Shown piece after piece: positions 12,180-45,721 of a stretch of DNA of 64,000 nt. The notes below the pieces were generated by a model. It saw only the letters and a list, made by a program, of their open reading frames with translations. It did no database searches and had not been told where the DNA came from. The stretch spans positions 186,001 through 250,000 of the forward strand of contig JANEZZ010002665.1 in the NCBI GenBank assembly GCA_026122225.1, read 5' to 3'. Every line of letters starts with the position of its first letter. The stretch's first letter is position 1. The position numbers were made by a program, and so were the translations under genes. This stretch comes from Heloderma charlesbogerti. Lineage: Eukaryota; Chordata; Lepidosauria; Squamata; Helodermatidae.

Positions 12180-12995
12180 TCATGAAACTGAAATCGTGGT
12201 AAGATGGAGGCACTGTGGGTAAGTGGTTCCCGGGCCAGGAACTAGAAAGTTTACCTGTTCTGGATGGGGCTTCACTCCCCATGAAAGAATTGTTAGACTG
12301 TTTGGGGGGGTGCTCCTAGATTCATCGTTGTCATCAGAAGCCCAAGTGACTTCTGTGCACGGAGCGCCTTCTACCAACTTCAGTTGCTACATCAGCTGCT
12401 CCTGTTCCTGGACAGAGACCACTTAACCACTGTGAGTCATGCATTGGTAACCTCTAGACTGGACTACTGTAATGCTTTCTATGTGGGGCTGCCCTTGAGG
12501 CTGGTTTGGAAGATGCAACTAGTGCAGAATGCTGACTGCCTTGCCATGCACATATAACTCCTGTGCTGAAAGAGCTGCACTCGCTGCCAGTTTGCTTCTG
12601 AGCCAGCTTCAGGGTATTCTTATTGACACATAAAGCCCTAAACAACTTAAGACCAGGTTACCTGAAAGGTTGTGCCCCCCTACCTGTTAGACCACTACGA
12701 TCTTCACAGGAGGCCTTGCTATCTGTGCCACATCCTGCAGAGTTCCAGGTGGCAGCAACTCGCCCTCTCTGCGGTGGCCTCCTCCCTCTGGAATGACCTC
12801 CCCTCTGCGATACGTCAGGCGCTGACAATCACGTGCTTCCGACAATCACCAGGACCTAATTTGTTTATCGTGGCTTTTCCCAACCATTAACTTATCTAAA
12901 TGCTGTTATGCTTTTTATGATGTATTATTTAATAATGAGTTGTAAAACTGCTTTGAGATTTTAAAAATGGGAAATGGTATATAAAATATTCCAAA
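12180..12995 (+). mobile_element. L2-type LINE, 3' part (degraded reverse transcriptase C-terminus and 3' UTR)
   Basis: With frameshifts it encodes the usual L2 end: GVLLDSSLSSEAQVTSV, then SRLDYCN-like and GLPLRLVWKMQLVQNA, then the WNDLPSAIRQA segment. The 3' UTR ends with the L2-like CTGCTTTGAGATT…TATAAAAT pattern. Not functional. Confidence 0.75.
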
Positions 12996-13243
12996 TCGAA
13001 TGAATGAGTGTAATATTTCTGCCATGCATTCCTTTGGTGGAATTTTAAAAAATGCACGTAATCTTCAGCAGTGTGCTATCAACTGTCCCTGGCTTCCCTG
13101 TTGAATGTGTTGGGATCAGAAAGAAGGCCAGAACTGCCACAGTTCCTGAAGTTTGCTGGGGCACGATTGCTTATTCGCCATTTAAAAATGTTATTGTGAT
13201 AATTGGTTTCACTCTGTGGCTTTCAAACAGTTCTAGGGAACAG

Positions 13244-13363
13244 ATAGGCAATATAGTGCCCTCCAGATGTTTTGCAGTACAACTCCCAGGATCCCTGGCC
13301 ATGCTGGCTGAGGCTTATGGGAGTTGTAGTCCAAAACCTATGGAAGGCACCACATTGCCTACC
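13244..13363. mobile_element. Palindromic MITE (GGTAGGCAATGTGGTGCC subfamily)
   Basis: The left end TAGGCAATATAGTGCCCTCC is mirrored by GGAAGGCACCACATTGCCTA at the right. The interior ACAACTCCCAGGATCC / TGGGAGTTGTAGTCC is the same as in the other MITE family. Confidence 0.7.
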
Positions 13364-13439
13364 CCTTGCATGAGATTATCAATAAGATGGCTTGCCTGAA
13401 GCTACCATTCTTCTGCAGTGCACAGGTACAGAGAATTAT

Positions 13440-13678
13440 TTGGTGCATGTTCCAGTTCACAGGTCAGGGAGGGCTTCAGTAAGGCCGATTTCAGTTGAGC
13501 ATCAGGAAAAACGTCCGACAGCGGAACCAACTGCCCAGGGAGGTAGTGGGCTCCCCATCAAGCAGAGACTGGACAGCCATCTGTCAGGAATGCTTGAAAC
13601 TGGATTCCTGCACTGAGCAGGGGGGGTTGGACTCAGTGGCCTAAATGGCCCCTTCCAACGCTACAATTCTATGCATCT
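13440..13678 (+). mobile_element. CR1 LINE 3' end
   Basis: Encodes the CR1 C-terminal pattern of Phe-Arg-Lys-Asn-Val-Arg, then NQLPREVV-like residues. It ends with GGTTGGACTCAGTGGCC, CCCCTTCCAACGCTACAATTCTATG, the hallmark of CR1 3' ends. Confidence 0.8.
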
Positions 13679-16419
13679 AAGTGGAGTGGAAAAGTCTGTG
13701 TCAGTCAAATGCATTTGTTCAAGATGTCCTCTTGCTCGGTATCTGTTAATTTTAGTAAATCATATTCCCACCAGACCGAGGGGGATACATCTGCCATTTT
13801 ATTGTGATATTAAATTTATTACAGTCACAGTTTACGTTGCAAGGCACATACTCATGACTTACACTCCAGCTCGGGACATTCAATAACAGAAGCAGCGGCA
13901 TAAATTAATATAGGCGCATTAATACAAGATAGAGAGGAATACTTTAGTTTTGTAAAATAAAACTCCAGTTTTGATTTCTCCATAGAAAAAAAAGATAAAC
14001 AGTCCCAGTTCACACAGGAAGAGTAGCAGTTGCCTTGTAAGTTCCCAAATGAACCTCTCTCACAGGTCCCAATATTTTTAATGTGTCTGAAATCCTTGGT
14101 AGATTATATGCTCATGTGTCAGAAATTGATTTAATACTGTTTTCTTTAACACGCTCACGGCTCCATTGATAGGCGTGTTCAGAACAAGAAGCATCTGTTC
14201 TAGGGCCTAATAAATTCTAATCTCAGCATTGTATGTGTTAGGTAGGTTTAGTGTAGCCCAGCTGGCTGGGTTGTTACGCAACTTGTTTTGCAGCAGCAAT
14301 ACACACACACACCCCCAGTGGCTCCACCAGCTTGGAGGTTTGGAGTTTAATGCTCATAAAAAGAGGCTTTCGCAAGAGAAAGTCACTGCCATCCTGTGCA
14401 AATGCACTGTAACGCTGGGCTACAGTTCATATGAGATTTACGAAATACGGCAGTGAATACACACCTGCCGGAAAGAGGGAGATGGCACTGCACTGCAAGG
14501 ATACGGGTTAGGGGGAAGAAATCATGCTTGCATTGTCCACTGCTGCCTCTTCAGCACAGCGGCCAGAGGCCCCACAGGCATTCTTATACCTCAGCAAAAG
14601 AAGCATGGTCTTGCACATGAGGACTGTGAATTGACATTGTGTTCTACCCCCATGCAGACAGCAGCAGGGCAGTCGCCCCAGCACTCGTGTTGGTCTGCTG
14701 TCTGTGCCCCCTGCGTGGAGCTGCAGTGGAGCACCGTTCCGATGGAGCAGCTGCACACAGTTGCAAAACCCCTACGCCCACCCATAGAAAAGCACCAACA
14801 TACCTTGTAAGACTTATTCCTCAGAGTGTGGGAGATATGCTCCATGAACGCATCAGACCACTGGACCAAGCCCCATGAAGATGTGACACTCGGTGTTGCA
14901 AGCACGAGAGACATCCAGACGGGGCAAAGGAAAGTGGGTAGGAAGAGAGCATTACTTGGAGTGGTGGTCAGGTGAACAGCTGGGAAAGTGATGCAGGCAA
15001 TGAACTCACTGTTCACTTGAATGCTACTGCATGGCAGTTTACCATCTGAAATGTCTTCCAACATGGGGTGAGGCAGGAGGTGATGAACAGACACCTCGCT
15101 GTCTCCTTACCTGGTCAGTGTTTAAAAGATTCACACCGTGACTGCATCAGCACTCAGCTGTCCAAGGCCACTCTTATGACGGAGGTTAGGGATGTATGGA
15201 TTGTGTGAAATCAGTTTCATCTGTGTTTTGCCCGTCGACAGAATCAGATTCTTTAAAGTTTCCGAAATTGCGCAAATTTACACATACAAAAATACACAAA
15301 TTCCCACAAAATGCCCCATTCCCCCCCAAATGTGCATTTTCATGCTCTTGCCAATGGGGGAAATGTATATTTTTGGCCATTTTTAAATTTTTGTGTATTT
15401 TTCTACGATGGAATTTGCGTAGAATTCCCTAAGGTTAGAAAAATGGTCCCCTGCAGAATCTGCAGGTCAGAGTTATACAAATCTGAACTCATTTGGTTCC
15501 ACTGCAGATTTCTCCGATATCTCTGAGGTACATGAACAGCAGGACCATGTCATGCAGCTCTTGCTCGACGGTAGCCTTTCAAAACTGCAGAGAAAGGTTG
15601 CACACTTGAATGCTCCTCCAATTAAAACCACCCCCAAACAATCCATGCACATAAATAGTTTGTCAGAGAGGAGAGTTCTACCTTCCCATTTCCTCTGACC
15701 TGTTTGTGTTCTAGGTACAAAGATCTGCCCCTGCCCCCAACATTCAATTTCCTTCCCTCCCCTTCAGTCTCAAGTGACAGCGTACTGCAAGAGCTGCATG
15801 ATAGAAGTTCAACTTTTATACAGGGCTTTCTGGTAATATCCCTCTTCCAGGGCTCGGGGCAGCCATTCAAGCAGTGAAACTCGGTACTAGCTGGATAAGA
15901 TATGGCTTGCAGGACTGGATGGGTTGTTCCTGTATTTCTTCAGCTTAGTTGAAAATAGTGAAATCCGTAAAAACAAATAATATAGGGGGGTTTATTACAG
16001 AGAGTCACACTGAGAGAGTTAACAGGTGCGCTGGCACAGACAGATGGATGCTAAATATAATTCTAACTTGCCACAGTTGCCTGACAGAGGCTTGAGTTAA
16101 CCATGCATGCATTCAGACAGCCCTGTACTCACAGGTATGGAGTTGTGGGTACCCATTCGCACTCGTACGTCCTCATGTTTCCGAAACATAACCAGTGCAG
16201 TAATGTGAACTCAAAGGAGTCTGGTGTGCCAAGGAGCGCAGCCGACCTTTCGTGGAAATGCTTGGAGGCCTAACCGTTTGTTCACCACACTTCCGCCTCC
16301 ATCACAAAAGTGCTTCTTGGTGGAAATTCAGTTCTTTGGGAAAGAGCTTAAAGTAGTGAGAGAGGCAAGGAGCTACCAACCCCCACCTCTCCCACATCCA
16401 CCAAAATAAAAATGGCTAC
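13679..16419 (-). other. SLC6A4: SLC6A4 downstream region / probable 3' UTR, end unresolved
   Basis: Lies directly after the SLC6A4 stop on –. Candidate AATAAA signals on – occur at 15991-15996 and near 13798-13819; I cannot choose between them. An open frame of 167 codons on – at 14591-15094 is not recognised. Part of 15187-15430 resembles the GGGATGTG-ended repeat also seen at 36.1 and 53.3 kb. Confidence 0.4.
15991..15996 (-). promoter_or_regulatory. SLC6A4: Candidate polyadenylation signal for SLC6A4
   Basis: AATAAA on –, about 425 nt after the SLC6A4 stop. Mammalian SLC6A4 uses more than one poly(A) site, so a longer UTR is equally possible. Confidence 0.35.
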
Positions 16420-38600
<22,181 letters not shown>

Positions 38601-38824
38601 CCCGACGGTTAAAAGACGGGGCTCCGGTCCATCTGCGAGGGGCTCCCCTAGGACTTGCCTTCCCGCCGCGGCTTTCCTCGGGGGTCTCCCAGCGTCGGCA
38701 GCTCAGCCCTGGGGCGTTGTGATGTACTCCCGGAAACGGGCGGCTTAACTTTTAGATGGTGGAGGGGAAAAACGGTTCAGGTTATTATCATCGCCGTCAC
38801 CATAATTATTTCTACAGCTCTGTC

Positions 38825-39175
38825 AGTGTGTGTAACACGTTGTTGTATTTACTTATTTAAATTACTTCTATACCACTTGATATCCTAAGATCTCTAAGGA
38901 GTTTACATAAGGAATGCATAAAATAGAATATAAAATAATACATGGTTTACAAATGTTACAGAAGCAGTAAAACAGAGCAGTGCAATTAGCTGTCAGAGAA
39001 AGCCTGAGTAAACAGATGCCTCTTTAAGAGGCGCCTGAAGCTCCCCACAGTTCAGGCCACACGTGGGAGAGCGTTCTGGGGGTGGGTGCCACCACGGAGA
39101 AGGCCCACTCATGTGCCATTACTTGATGACACGCTGTTGGCCATAGGGTGACCCACAAGGCCTCTTCGGAAGTCC
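38825..39175 (-). repeat. L2-like LINE 3'-end material
   Basis: A/T-rich tail (TTTACTTATTTAAATTACTT, then CTATACCACTTGATATCC) followed by a body with GGGAGAGCGTTCTGGGGGTG and ACCACGGAGAAGGCCC, like the L2 copy at 34.0-34.5 kb. Confidence 0.55.
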
Positions 39176-41434
39176 TCGGGTCGATTTCTTCTATATTGGG
39201 GAAGACAGTATACTAACATACAAGAGGAGAGGTCCCTGCCCCAAGGAGGTGACAGTCTAAACTTCGACATAGAAGAAGGGGAGGAGAGAGAGGGCTAAAC
39301 AGGAAAGCCTTGTGTGGTTTTAAAAATGGAGAGCCCTGGTGGTTCATGAGGGACAAAATCACCATTAGGTAATATTTGTATTACAGCAGTGGGAAACGTG
39401 GCCCTCTAGAAGCTCTTGGACTGCAACCCTGACCCACCCTAGCCAGCATAGCCAGTGATGAGGGGTGATGGGAGCTGCAGGCCAATGATACCTGGAAGGC
39501 CACACGTTGCCTGTCTTTGATTTATGAGGACCAACCAAAATGCCACTTGCGTAAGTCTAGTGATGGGTTGAGGTGCTTTTGAGCACAAGGGATTGTGCCC
39601 GCTACACGGATGTTGCTGCTGGAATGGCTTTGTTTAATATTGCAGTATAACCATGTTCGCCTTCCGTTTACAAATGCAAGGGCCCAGCGCAGCACGTATA
39701 TAGACTATTTTAGGTGTTCAGGTGTTTTAATCAATCTGCATGAGCGTGGGTGGGTTACAACTCACCTCCTCAGATGCTGTAAGTGGAACTGGAGGCTTTG
39801 AGTCTAAAGAGACAATGAAACAGGTAGAGCTGCAGCAAGCGTTCCAGTCATAAGGTGACTGTTATAAAGAAATTGAAATCAGGGGCTCGCTTGGAATGTG
39901 AGATTGCAGAACAAGAGATGAGATTTGATTGTATCCATCAGGGACTCAATAGGGACAGTGGTTTCTTTGGACATTTGGTCTAAACATGCATAGGATTGCA
40001 CCTTTAGTGCACTTTGTGGCTTGTAACTGCAGATCTAATGGTATTTTCAGGCTCAGAGCCTCCAGTTCCACATAGAACATCTGATGAAGTGGGTGGAAAC
40101 CCACAAACACGCATGTAAATTCATTAAGAACTCCTGAACAACTAAAACAGTTAGTCTGTATGTGTGCTAAGGCTTGACCTTTGTATTTTATTTAAGTTAC
40201 TCCTGTAACATTCATTAGCCACCTTCCCAGCGTTCAAAGTGCTGCACAGAGAGAAATAACTCCAACAGAGCATTTGGTAATTTGCATGAGTTTTAATCAA
40301 TCAGCTGAGGCAAGTCCAACCTGTTTTTTAAAATTAACAAGAGCAGCAGCAACAATTATTATTACTGCTACTACGACTGCCTGCAACTAACACTAGCAGT
40401 ACACATGCTGATAAAAATGCATTACTCTATAGGAAAAAAGGGCTTCCCTTTCACGTGCCTATTTATAAATTAATCCCATTGTTTTAAAGGGGGATTACTC
40501 CTAGGTAAGGATGTGTATGGGATTGCAGCCTAAAATGAGGGAATTTGCAGCAGTTATTCCATGAAACCATAAAGTGCAGCCTAGTCCACACAGTTTCCAT
40601 TTCCTTCCATCCTGGGGGCTGTATCAATCTGTGAGCTGGTCCGGGTCTGCTAGGACTGAGTTCTCTCTGCAACAAACCTTCGATTTTCCAGGGGCTTCCC
40701 GTTGCAAGCTTGGCACCTGCTACAAAATGCCTGGCAAAGAGTTGGCTCTCTAGTTGTACAGTTGTGCTTTCACTTTTCATGCAGTGGAAGACACCGTCAC
40801 TGCCTTCTTCCTCCCCACTCCTGAAAAAAGAGAATCCCATTGGCACAGATTTGTTTTTTGGGCCCTTCCCATCATCGTTCCATTTTTTGGGTCCACCTGT
40901 CTGTTTGGCGAGCCTTTGAATGGCCACAACTGCACCAGTTTCCTGTCAGACTGCTGCCTGCCGCCAGGATTTGACCTGCTCAGAGCTTCGGGGCACGCCC
41001 AACGGAGCCCTTTGGAACCTGGCCATTATTTGTAATAACCTCTCCCTTCTGTTTAAGATCAGTTGGGCCTGGCGCCTCCAGGAAAGTTGGCCCAAAGGGG
41101 AAGATCGAACAGCTACCCTCTCGTGCTGGGTGTGAGCTGGTGGAGCCGGAGAGAGTGTTCTGGTTGTAATTGGTAGAAAGCTGCCTTGTGCTGAGTCAGA
41201 CGATCGGGCCATCCAGCTCTCGGAGGCTGGGTATAACAGAGAACCCACGCCTGCAACCCTGCCCTGCTCACAAGCCTCCTCGAGGAGAAGCAGAGCGCAT
41301 CTGTCTGGTTACTCTCGTACAGAGCATGAAGAACGACATCAAACTTTTGCTTAACTTCCCCATGACAAGCTTTTCCTTTTATTAACCAATCCAATTTCAC
41401 TTAAGTGCTTTCCATCTCCAGAAGAAGTAGCAAG
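39176..41434. other. Intergenic upstream of SLC6A4
   Basis: Has a MITE copy at 39386-39515 (GTGGGAAACGTGGCCCTC … AAGGCCACACGTTGCC) and a short MITE piece near 39980. No SLC6A4 leader exon could be identified, and no long GC-rich tandem like the primate promoter repeat is visible. 41168-41240 is a partial SINE. Confidence 0.5.
39386..39515. mobile_element. Palindromic MITE (GGCAACGTGTGGCC subfamily)
   Basis: The left AGCAGTGGGAAACGTGGCCC mirrors the right GGCCACACGTTGCCTGTCT; the interior resembles the ACTCCCAGC / GGGAGTTG core. Confidence 0.55.
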
Positions 41435-41760
41435 ACAGTGGTCCCAATCCAGCCCTCTGAGGTTCCTCAGAAAGCTGCTCCCCCTCCCCCTCCCCCTGTT
41501 TTCCCCAACCATCGATGGTTTGGCAGTTTCCTGGCTTTTGTGCAAGTTTTTCTCCATTCTAAGAGGTTCGAATTCCTCTCCTACAGCTTAGTTGCTGCCA
41601 CCAAGAGCTCTGAGCTACAATGGGCTGCTAGTTTTTGTGTTGTGGCCCTGTCCTCTCTTGCCTTTCGGCAAACCCACTGCTAGAATGTGGCCCCCAAGAA
41701 CTTCTCCAAAATGGAATTCAGCTCTCGTGCTGAAAGAGGTTCTGCACCCTGGCATAAGAG
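41435..41760 (+). repeat. GC-rich interspersed repeat (about 320 bp)
   Basis: GGTCCCAATCCAGCCCTCTG at the start and GAAAGAGGTTCTGCACCCTG at the end, with GGTTTGGCAGTTTCCTGGCT in the middle. Same family as 37797-38117 and 57000-57320. Confidence 0.6.
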
Positions 41761-42087
41761 CTTTGATTCTGTAGAAGAGACGGCCACTTCTGTTTTAAGC
41801 TTTGGTCTGCACTCATGACACCTAGCAGCTTGATCTTTAAGAACACACATTTTTAAAAAGTCATTTTCAGAATGCAGTCAGTAACCTGCTGGAAGATGTA
41901 GATGTTTTGCAACAGTGCACTAATTTAGAGAAAACAAAAAATAATTCTAAAGCTGTCGCCTTAAATTGTGTCCGGAAAGCCTCAGGAGAGCAGCATAGGC
42001 TCGGTGAATGCTCCTCGTGCCATGACTAGCTCGATCGGGAAGAACAAACAGGTTTCTCAATCTATACAAACGTCGAGCACCGCGGTG

Positions 42088-42275
42088 GTGCCGGAGTGGA
42101 GAACCACAGGCGTGGGGGTCAGGTCCAGCCCTCCAGTGTTCCCAGAAAGCCACGCCCTTTCTCCTGGCCCCACCCCCTTTCCTCCAGCCACAGACCGTTT
42201 GCTGGCTTCCTGGCTTCTGTGCAGTTTCCCCCCATCCCCCAGCCCTTAGGCTAAAGGAAGCTTGACACCTTGGGC
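42088..42275 (+). repeat. GC-rich interspersed repeat, shortened copy
   Basis: GGTGCCGGAGTGGAGAACCA, AGGTCCAGCCCTCCAGTGTT, then CCCACCCCCTTTCCTCCAG and TTTGCTGGCTTCCTGGCT; it joins to AAGCTTGACACCTTGGGC. Confidence 0.55.
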
Positions 42276-42835
42276 TAGAGTTTTGGATTTAGACTGGGAA
42301 GACCTGGGTTTGAACCCCTGTTCAGCCATGAAACTTGCCAAGCGACCTTGAACCAGTCCCTCTTTTCTCACCCTTAGCTAACTTGCAGGTTGTTGTAAGA
42401 GCGGCCGGGTAGCCGGCCAGATGGGCGGCTAATCAATCGATCGATCGATGGATCAATCAAACAAACAAGAGGGGAAAGAGCCACCCCATACTACCCACAG
42501 GAGCTTGCTCAGATCAGGGGGATGGAATATCAGCATCTCCCAACTTCAGGGGGCTATTTGTAAGAGGAAGTAGGGGCCAAAAAAGACCGTTGTACCTGCT
42601 GGTTCCTGAAATTCCAGGGCACTCGATTATTTAGACGCGGCGAAGGCGCCTTATGGTGCCCCTGACAGCCGCTTTCCCCAGGCAGAGAGAGCAAAATCTC
42701 ATGCTGCGAGCCATGTTGCAATTGTCAAACGTTTGTTAATCATCAACCCAGCCCAGAACCATCTCCACAGAGCCTGGGAGAATAAATGCTGGTGAGCGGC
42801 AAATGAACCGCTTTCAGTTTTCTTATTATCTATTT

Positions 42836-43039
42836 TAACAATTATATCCCACCTTTTTTCCTCTTGCAAAGGGCCCAAGGCAGCTCATATGATCCTCCTC
42901 ACCACTGTGTCCTCACAACAACTCTGTGAGGTAGGCTAGGCCCAAAGTCACCCAAGCGAGCTTCATGGCCCAGTGGGGAGTCGAACCCGGACCTCCCGAG
43001 TCCCAGTCCAACATTCTAACCGCTGCACCACGCTGGTTC
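42836..43039 (-). mobile_element. tRNA-derived SINE, second squamate family (antisense)
   Basis: CCTCACAACAACTCTGTGAG, GTCACCCAAGCGAGCTTCAT, then the tRNA-like head in reverse: GTCGAACCCGGACCTCCC and CATTCTAACCGCTGCACCAC. Confidence 0.8.
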
Positions 43040-43759
43040 ACAGCTTGGTTTATACCTCAGTTCTGCATGCTTGGGCATCTTTGGAGCCCACTCGCTAGAT
43101 AGCCAGGACAGCAAGGGGAGGGTGGCTCAGCCAAGGATCTCAAGCTGGTCCTGTTTCTGCAGCTGGGATGGGACATTCCAGTGACAGGTGCCCACATGGA
43201 GAGGCAGCCCAGGCAGACTTCACACCTCTGAGTAGGCCAGAAGAAAGTGGTAGAAAACAACCAGCCAGTTGCAGGTGTCCCATAATAGAGTGTCCTGTAA
43301 TCTCCGAACATCAGCAGTTGACATTTTCCACTGTATTTATGACCACACCGTGCTCCTATTCTGAGTCAGATGCTCCCCAGCCCCCTTCCCCCGGTAACGT
43401 CTTCTGTCATTATGACTACATTCCTTAAGTAACTTCGTGTTTGCTTGTGGGAGTCTCTCGGCACCCCACAATGTGGTGATGACGACTACCAGCTTAGACA
43501 GCTTTTTACAAAATGGAAGAGACAGGTACTAGCCACAATAGCAAAAGAAAGCCTCCATATGCAGACACAGCATATTTCTTGAGTACCAGATGCCAAGCAG
43601 AGGATGGTGAACCCTTTTGCGCCCCTGCTGGCCATGGTGGCACACATAATGCTGGAAGCTGCCTTATATACCAGATCAGACCAACTAGTTCAGTAACCTT
43701 TCCTTTCCAAAATTTCAGTGACTCTCCAAGATTTCAGACGGCACATTTTCCCAGCTCTG

Positions 43760-43805
43760 TTTTTTTTTTTTTTTTTTTTTTATATATATAAAAATAAATA
43801 AATTG
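43760..43805. repeat. Poly-T / (TA)n run
   Basis: About 21 T, then TATATATA and AAATAAATAAAT; resembles the reverse-complement tail of a retroposon. Confidence 0.8.
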
Positions 43806-43807
43806 CT

Positions 43808-43866
43808 GTGCTACATTTGCAGGAGTATAGAGGAGGAGGATATCTGTACTCCTGCAAATGTAGCAC
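43808..43866. repeat. Perfect 20-bp inverted repeat (hairpin)
   Basis: GTGCTACATTTGCAGGAGTA (43808-43827) is exactly reverse-complementary to 43847-43866. Three more Watson-Crick pairs and one G·T extend the stem towards an 11-nt loop. No TIR family I know matches it. Confidence 0.85.
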
Positions 43867-44103
43867 CCGGAATATAAGCCAGCTGAATAGCCCCTTCCAA
43901 GCTTGCAACAAACACAGGGAGTAGGTAAGGTGGACACCACCCTGAGAAACCAAAGGGATTCAAGCTTGTCTCAAAATGCTGGGGCTAAAATCTCAAGATC
44001 GCCTTCCCATCCTGAGATTTTTCTTTTTCTTTAATACTCATTGAATGTTGAATTATACTGTCATGATGAAGAGCTTTGCAGGATGCATGTTTTAGGACAG
44101 ACG

Positions 44104-44198
44104 TCCCCCAACCTGGTACCCTCCAGATGTGTTGGACCGCAACTCCTACTCCCCGGTGAGCTCTGACACATCTGGAGGGCGCCTGTTTGGGGGAAAGG
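44104..44198. mobile_element. Palindromic MITE (CCAACCTGGTGCC family)
   Basis: TCCCCCAACCTGGTACCCTC at the left, GAGGGCGCCTGTTTGGGGGA at the right; the interior has GTTGGACCGCAACTCC. Confidence 0.7.
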
Positions 44199-44791
44199 CT
44201 GTTTTAGGGCAATGGCATAGGGACAGATACAGCATCTAGCTGGAGAACAAAATCTGTTTTTTGTGGCATAGTATGGACAGCAAGCAACCCGCAGTATCCC
44301 TCTGGTCTCCGGCCGGGCCCACTTAGAGGTCGGCCTCTTTTGAAAACGGAAGGTCACCCAAGCAATTGACAGCAGCACAGTGGCTTTTGGCCACGGAGGT
44401 TTCCACAAACCCGTTTGGCTCTCGCAGGCAGGGTTTTCTTGCGCCATCCACAGCTCATTGTTCATCAGCCAGCGTTCCCCGGCACTTTCCAGCCAACAGT
44501 ACCGGGGATAAAGAGTTTATTACTATCTATTTTTGTTCTGAGCTGTTGCAAAGGTCATTCTTACACAAACATGGGGCGGGCGGGCACTTCAACAGCTGGA
44601 AGCGGCGGCACCGGCGCTAATGAAAACCATACAACCTGGAAAGTGCACCGGGCTCCGGGGACGACTGTTTTACAAGAGTGGCTTAACCCTTGCAAGGGGC
44701 TTTGAGGAGGCAGCGGGAGGGTTCAGACACACCCTCTGCTCCAAGCAAATAATGCCCAGGAAACAGGGGCCTTTTCTGGAACCTGAAAAGA

Positions 44792-45160
44792 GCCCATGTG
44801 GGGTAGTTACGGTGTTGGCCTCGGACTGGGGAGACCCAGGTTTGTGTCCCCACTCGGCCATGAAGCTCACTGGGTGCCTTTGGGCCAGTCACTCACTCTC
44901 AGCCTAACCTACCTCACAGGGTTGTTGTGAGGATAAAAAGGGAGAGGAGGACTAGTGGAGGCTGGTGGCTCCAATGTCAGCGGGGTGGTGAATCCGCTCC
45001 AGGTTTCAGTCAGAACCAGCCAGACCTCTAAAGGAGTTATCCAAGGAGTTCTGACTGGTCCTGACTGAAACACGGAGCCACCAGCCTCCGCTGAGGAGGA
45101 CTGCGTATGCCACCTTAAGTTCCTTGGAGGAAAAGGCATGATATAAACGCAACATATTTA
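44792..45160 (+). mobile_element. tRNA-derived SINE, second squamate family, split by a MITE
   Basis: The tRNA-like head has A-box GTAGTTACGGTGTTGG and a B-box-like GGTTTGTGTCC. The body follows: AACCTACCTCACAGGGTTGT, TGTGAGGATAAAAAGG, then GTATGCCACCTTAAGTTCC. It is interrupted between 44953 and 45093. Confidence 0.82.
44953..45093. mobile_element. hAT-type MITE, 141 bp, with exact 8-bp target duplication
   Basis: The ends are TAGTGGAGGCTGGTGGCTCC and its near-perfect complement (CAGCGGAGGCTGGTGGCTCC, two mismatches). Flanks are AGGAGGAC on both sides (44945-44952 and 45094-45101). An 8-bp duplication with TAG/CAG-type ends is the hAT signature. Inner subterminal repeats TTTCAGTCAGAACCAG / CTGACTGGTCCTGACTGAAA also mirror. 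Confidence 0.88.
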
Positions 45161-45228
45161 TCATCAACATTATTATTATTACATTTCTAGACCGCCCAAT
45201 AGCCAAAGATCTCTGTGTGGTGTTCCTA

Positions 45229-45254
45229 CCAACCAACCAACCAACCAACCAACC
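45229..45254. repeat. (CCAA)n microsatellite
   Basis: Six to seven uninterrupted CCAA units. Confidence 0.9.
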
Positions 45255-45339
45255 AGAGGAAGCATCCTTGCAGCAAGTCAGGACACTGACCCATCCAGCT
45301 TTGCCTGCAACGACTGGCGGTGGTTCGCTAGGGTTTCAG

Positions 45340-45440
45340 CCAGGGCTCTGTCCCCGCCTTTCCTGGAGAAGCTGGAGATCAGACCCAGAACCTTCTGCGT
45401 ACAAAGCAGGGGCTCAACCGCTTGGCTACGGCCCTTCTCT
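45340..45440 (-). repeat. tRNA-derived SINE, head fragment (antisense)
   Basis: GATCAGACCCAGAACCTTCT, GTACAAAGCAGGGGCTCAAC then CGCTTGGCTACGGCCC: the tRNA-like head of the first SINE family in reverse. Confidence 0.55.
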
Positions 45441-45721
45441 GTAGCTGCAAAGACGGCACTGGAGTCTCAAATCCAGGAAGCCTCTTGAATGACCATGGAG
45501 AACGGTGCCAGGGCTCAAAAAAAGCCAGCCTGGAAAACACAACTTCTAATCTGCGAGCCCGGACTCGGAAAACTCCGGGTGTGGGGGAGCTGGTTGTGCT
45601 TTAATTCAGCAATGGAAAAAAGGCATGCGTACGCTCAGATGTCCCTGTGCTTTCTCATTCCACCACTTGAACCCAGCATAGAGTCCTGGCACTAGAGACA
45701 CATCCTGTTGCTTTAAACTAG

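Noticed and set aside
40484..40927. 147-codon open frame on –
   Set aside because: No domain, no neighbouring exon, both strands open in the same stretch; likely chance.
38601..41434. Counterpart of the primate serotonin-transporter promoter repeat (5-HTTLPR)
   Set aside because: No GC-rich 20-23-bp tandem array was seen upstream of the first coding exon.
45229..45254. CRISPR-like or regulatory array
   Set aside because: Simple CCAA microsatellite with no spacers; the genome is vertebrate.
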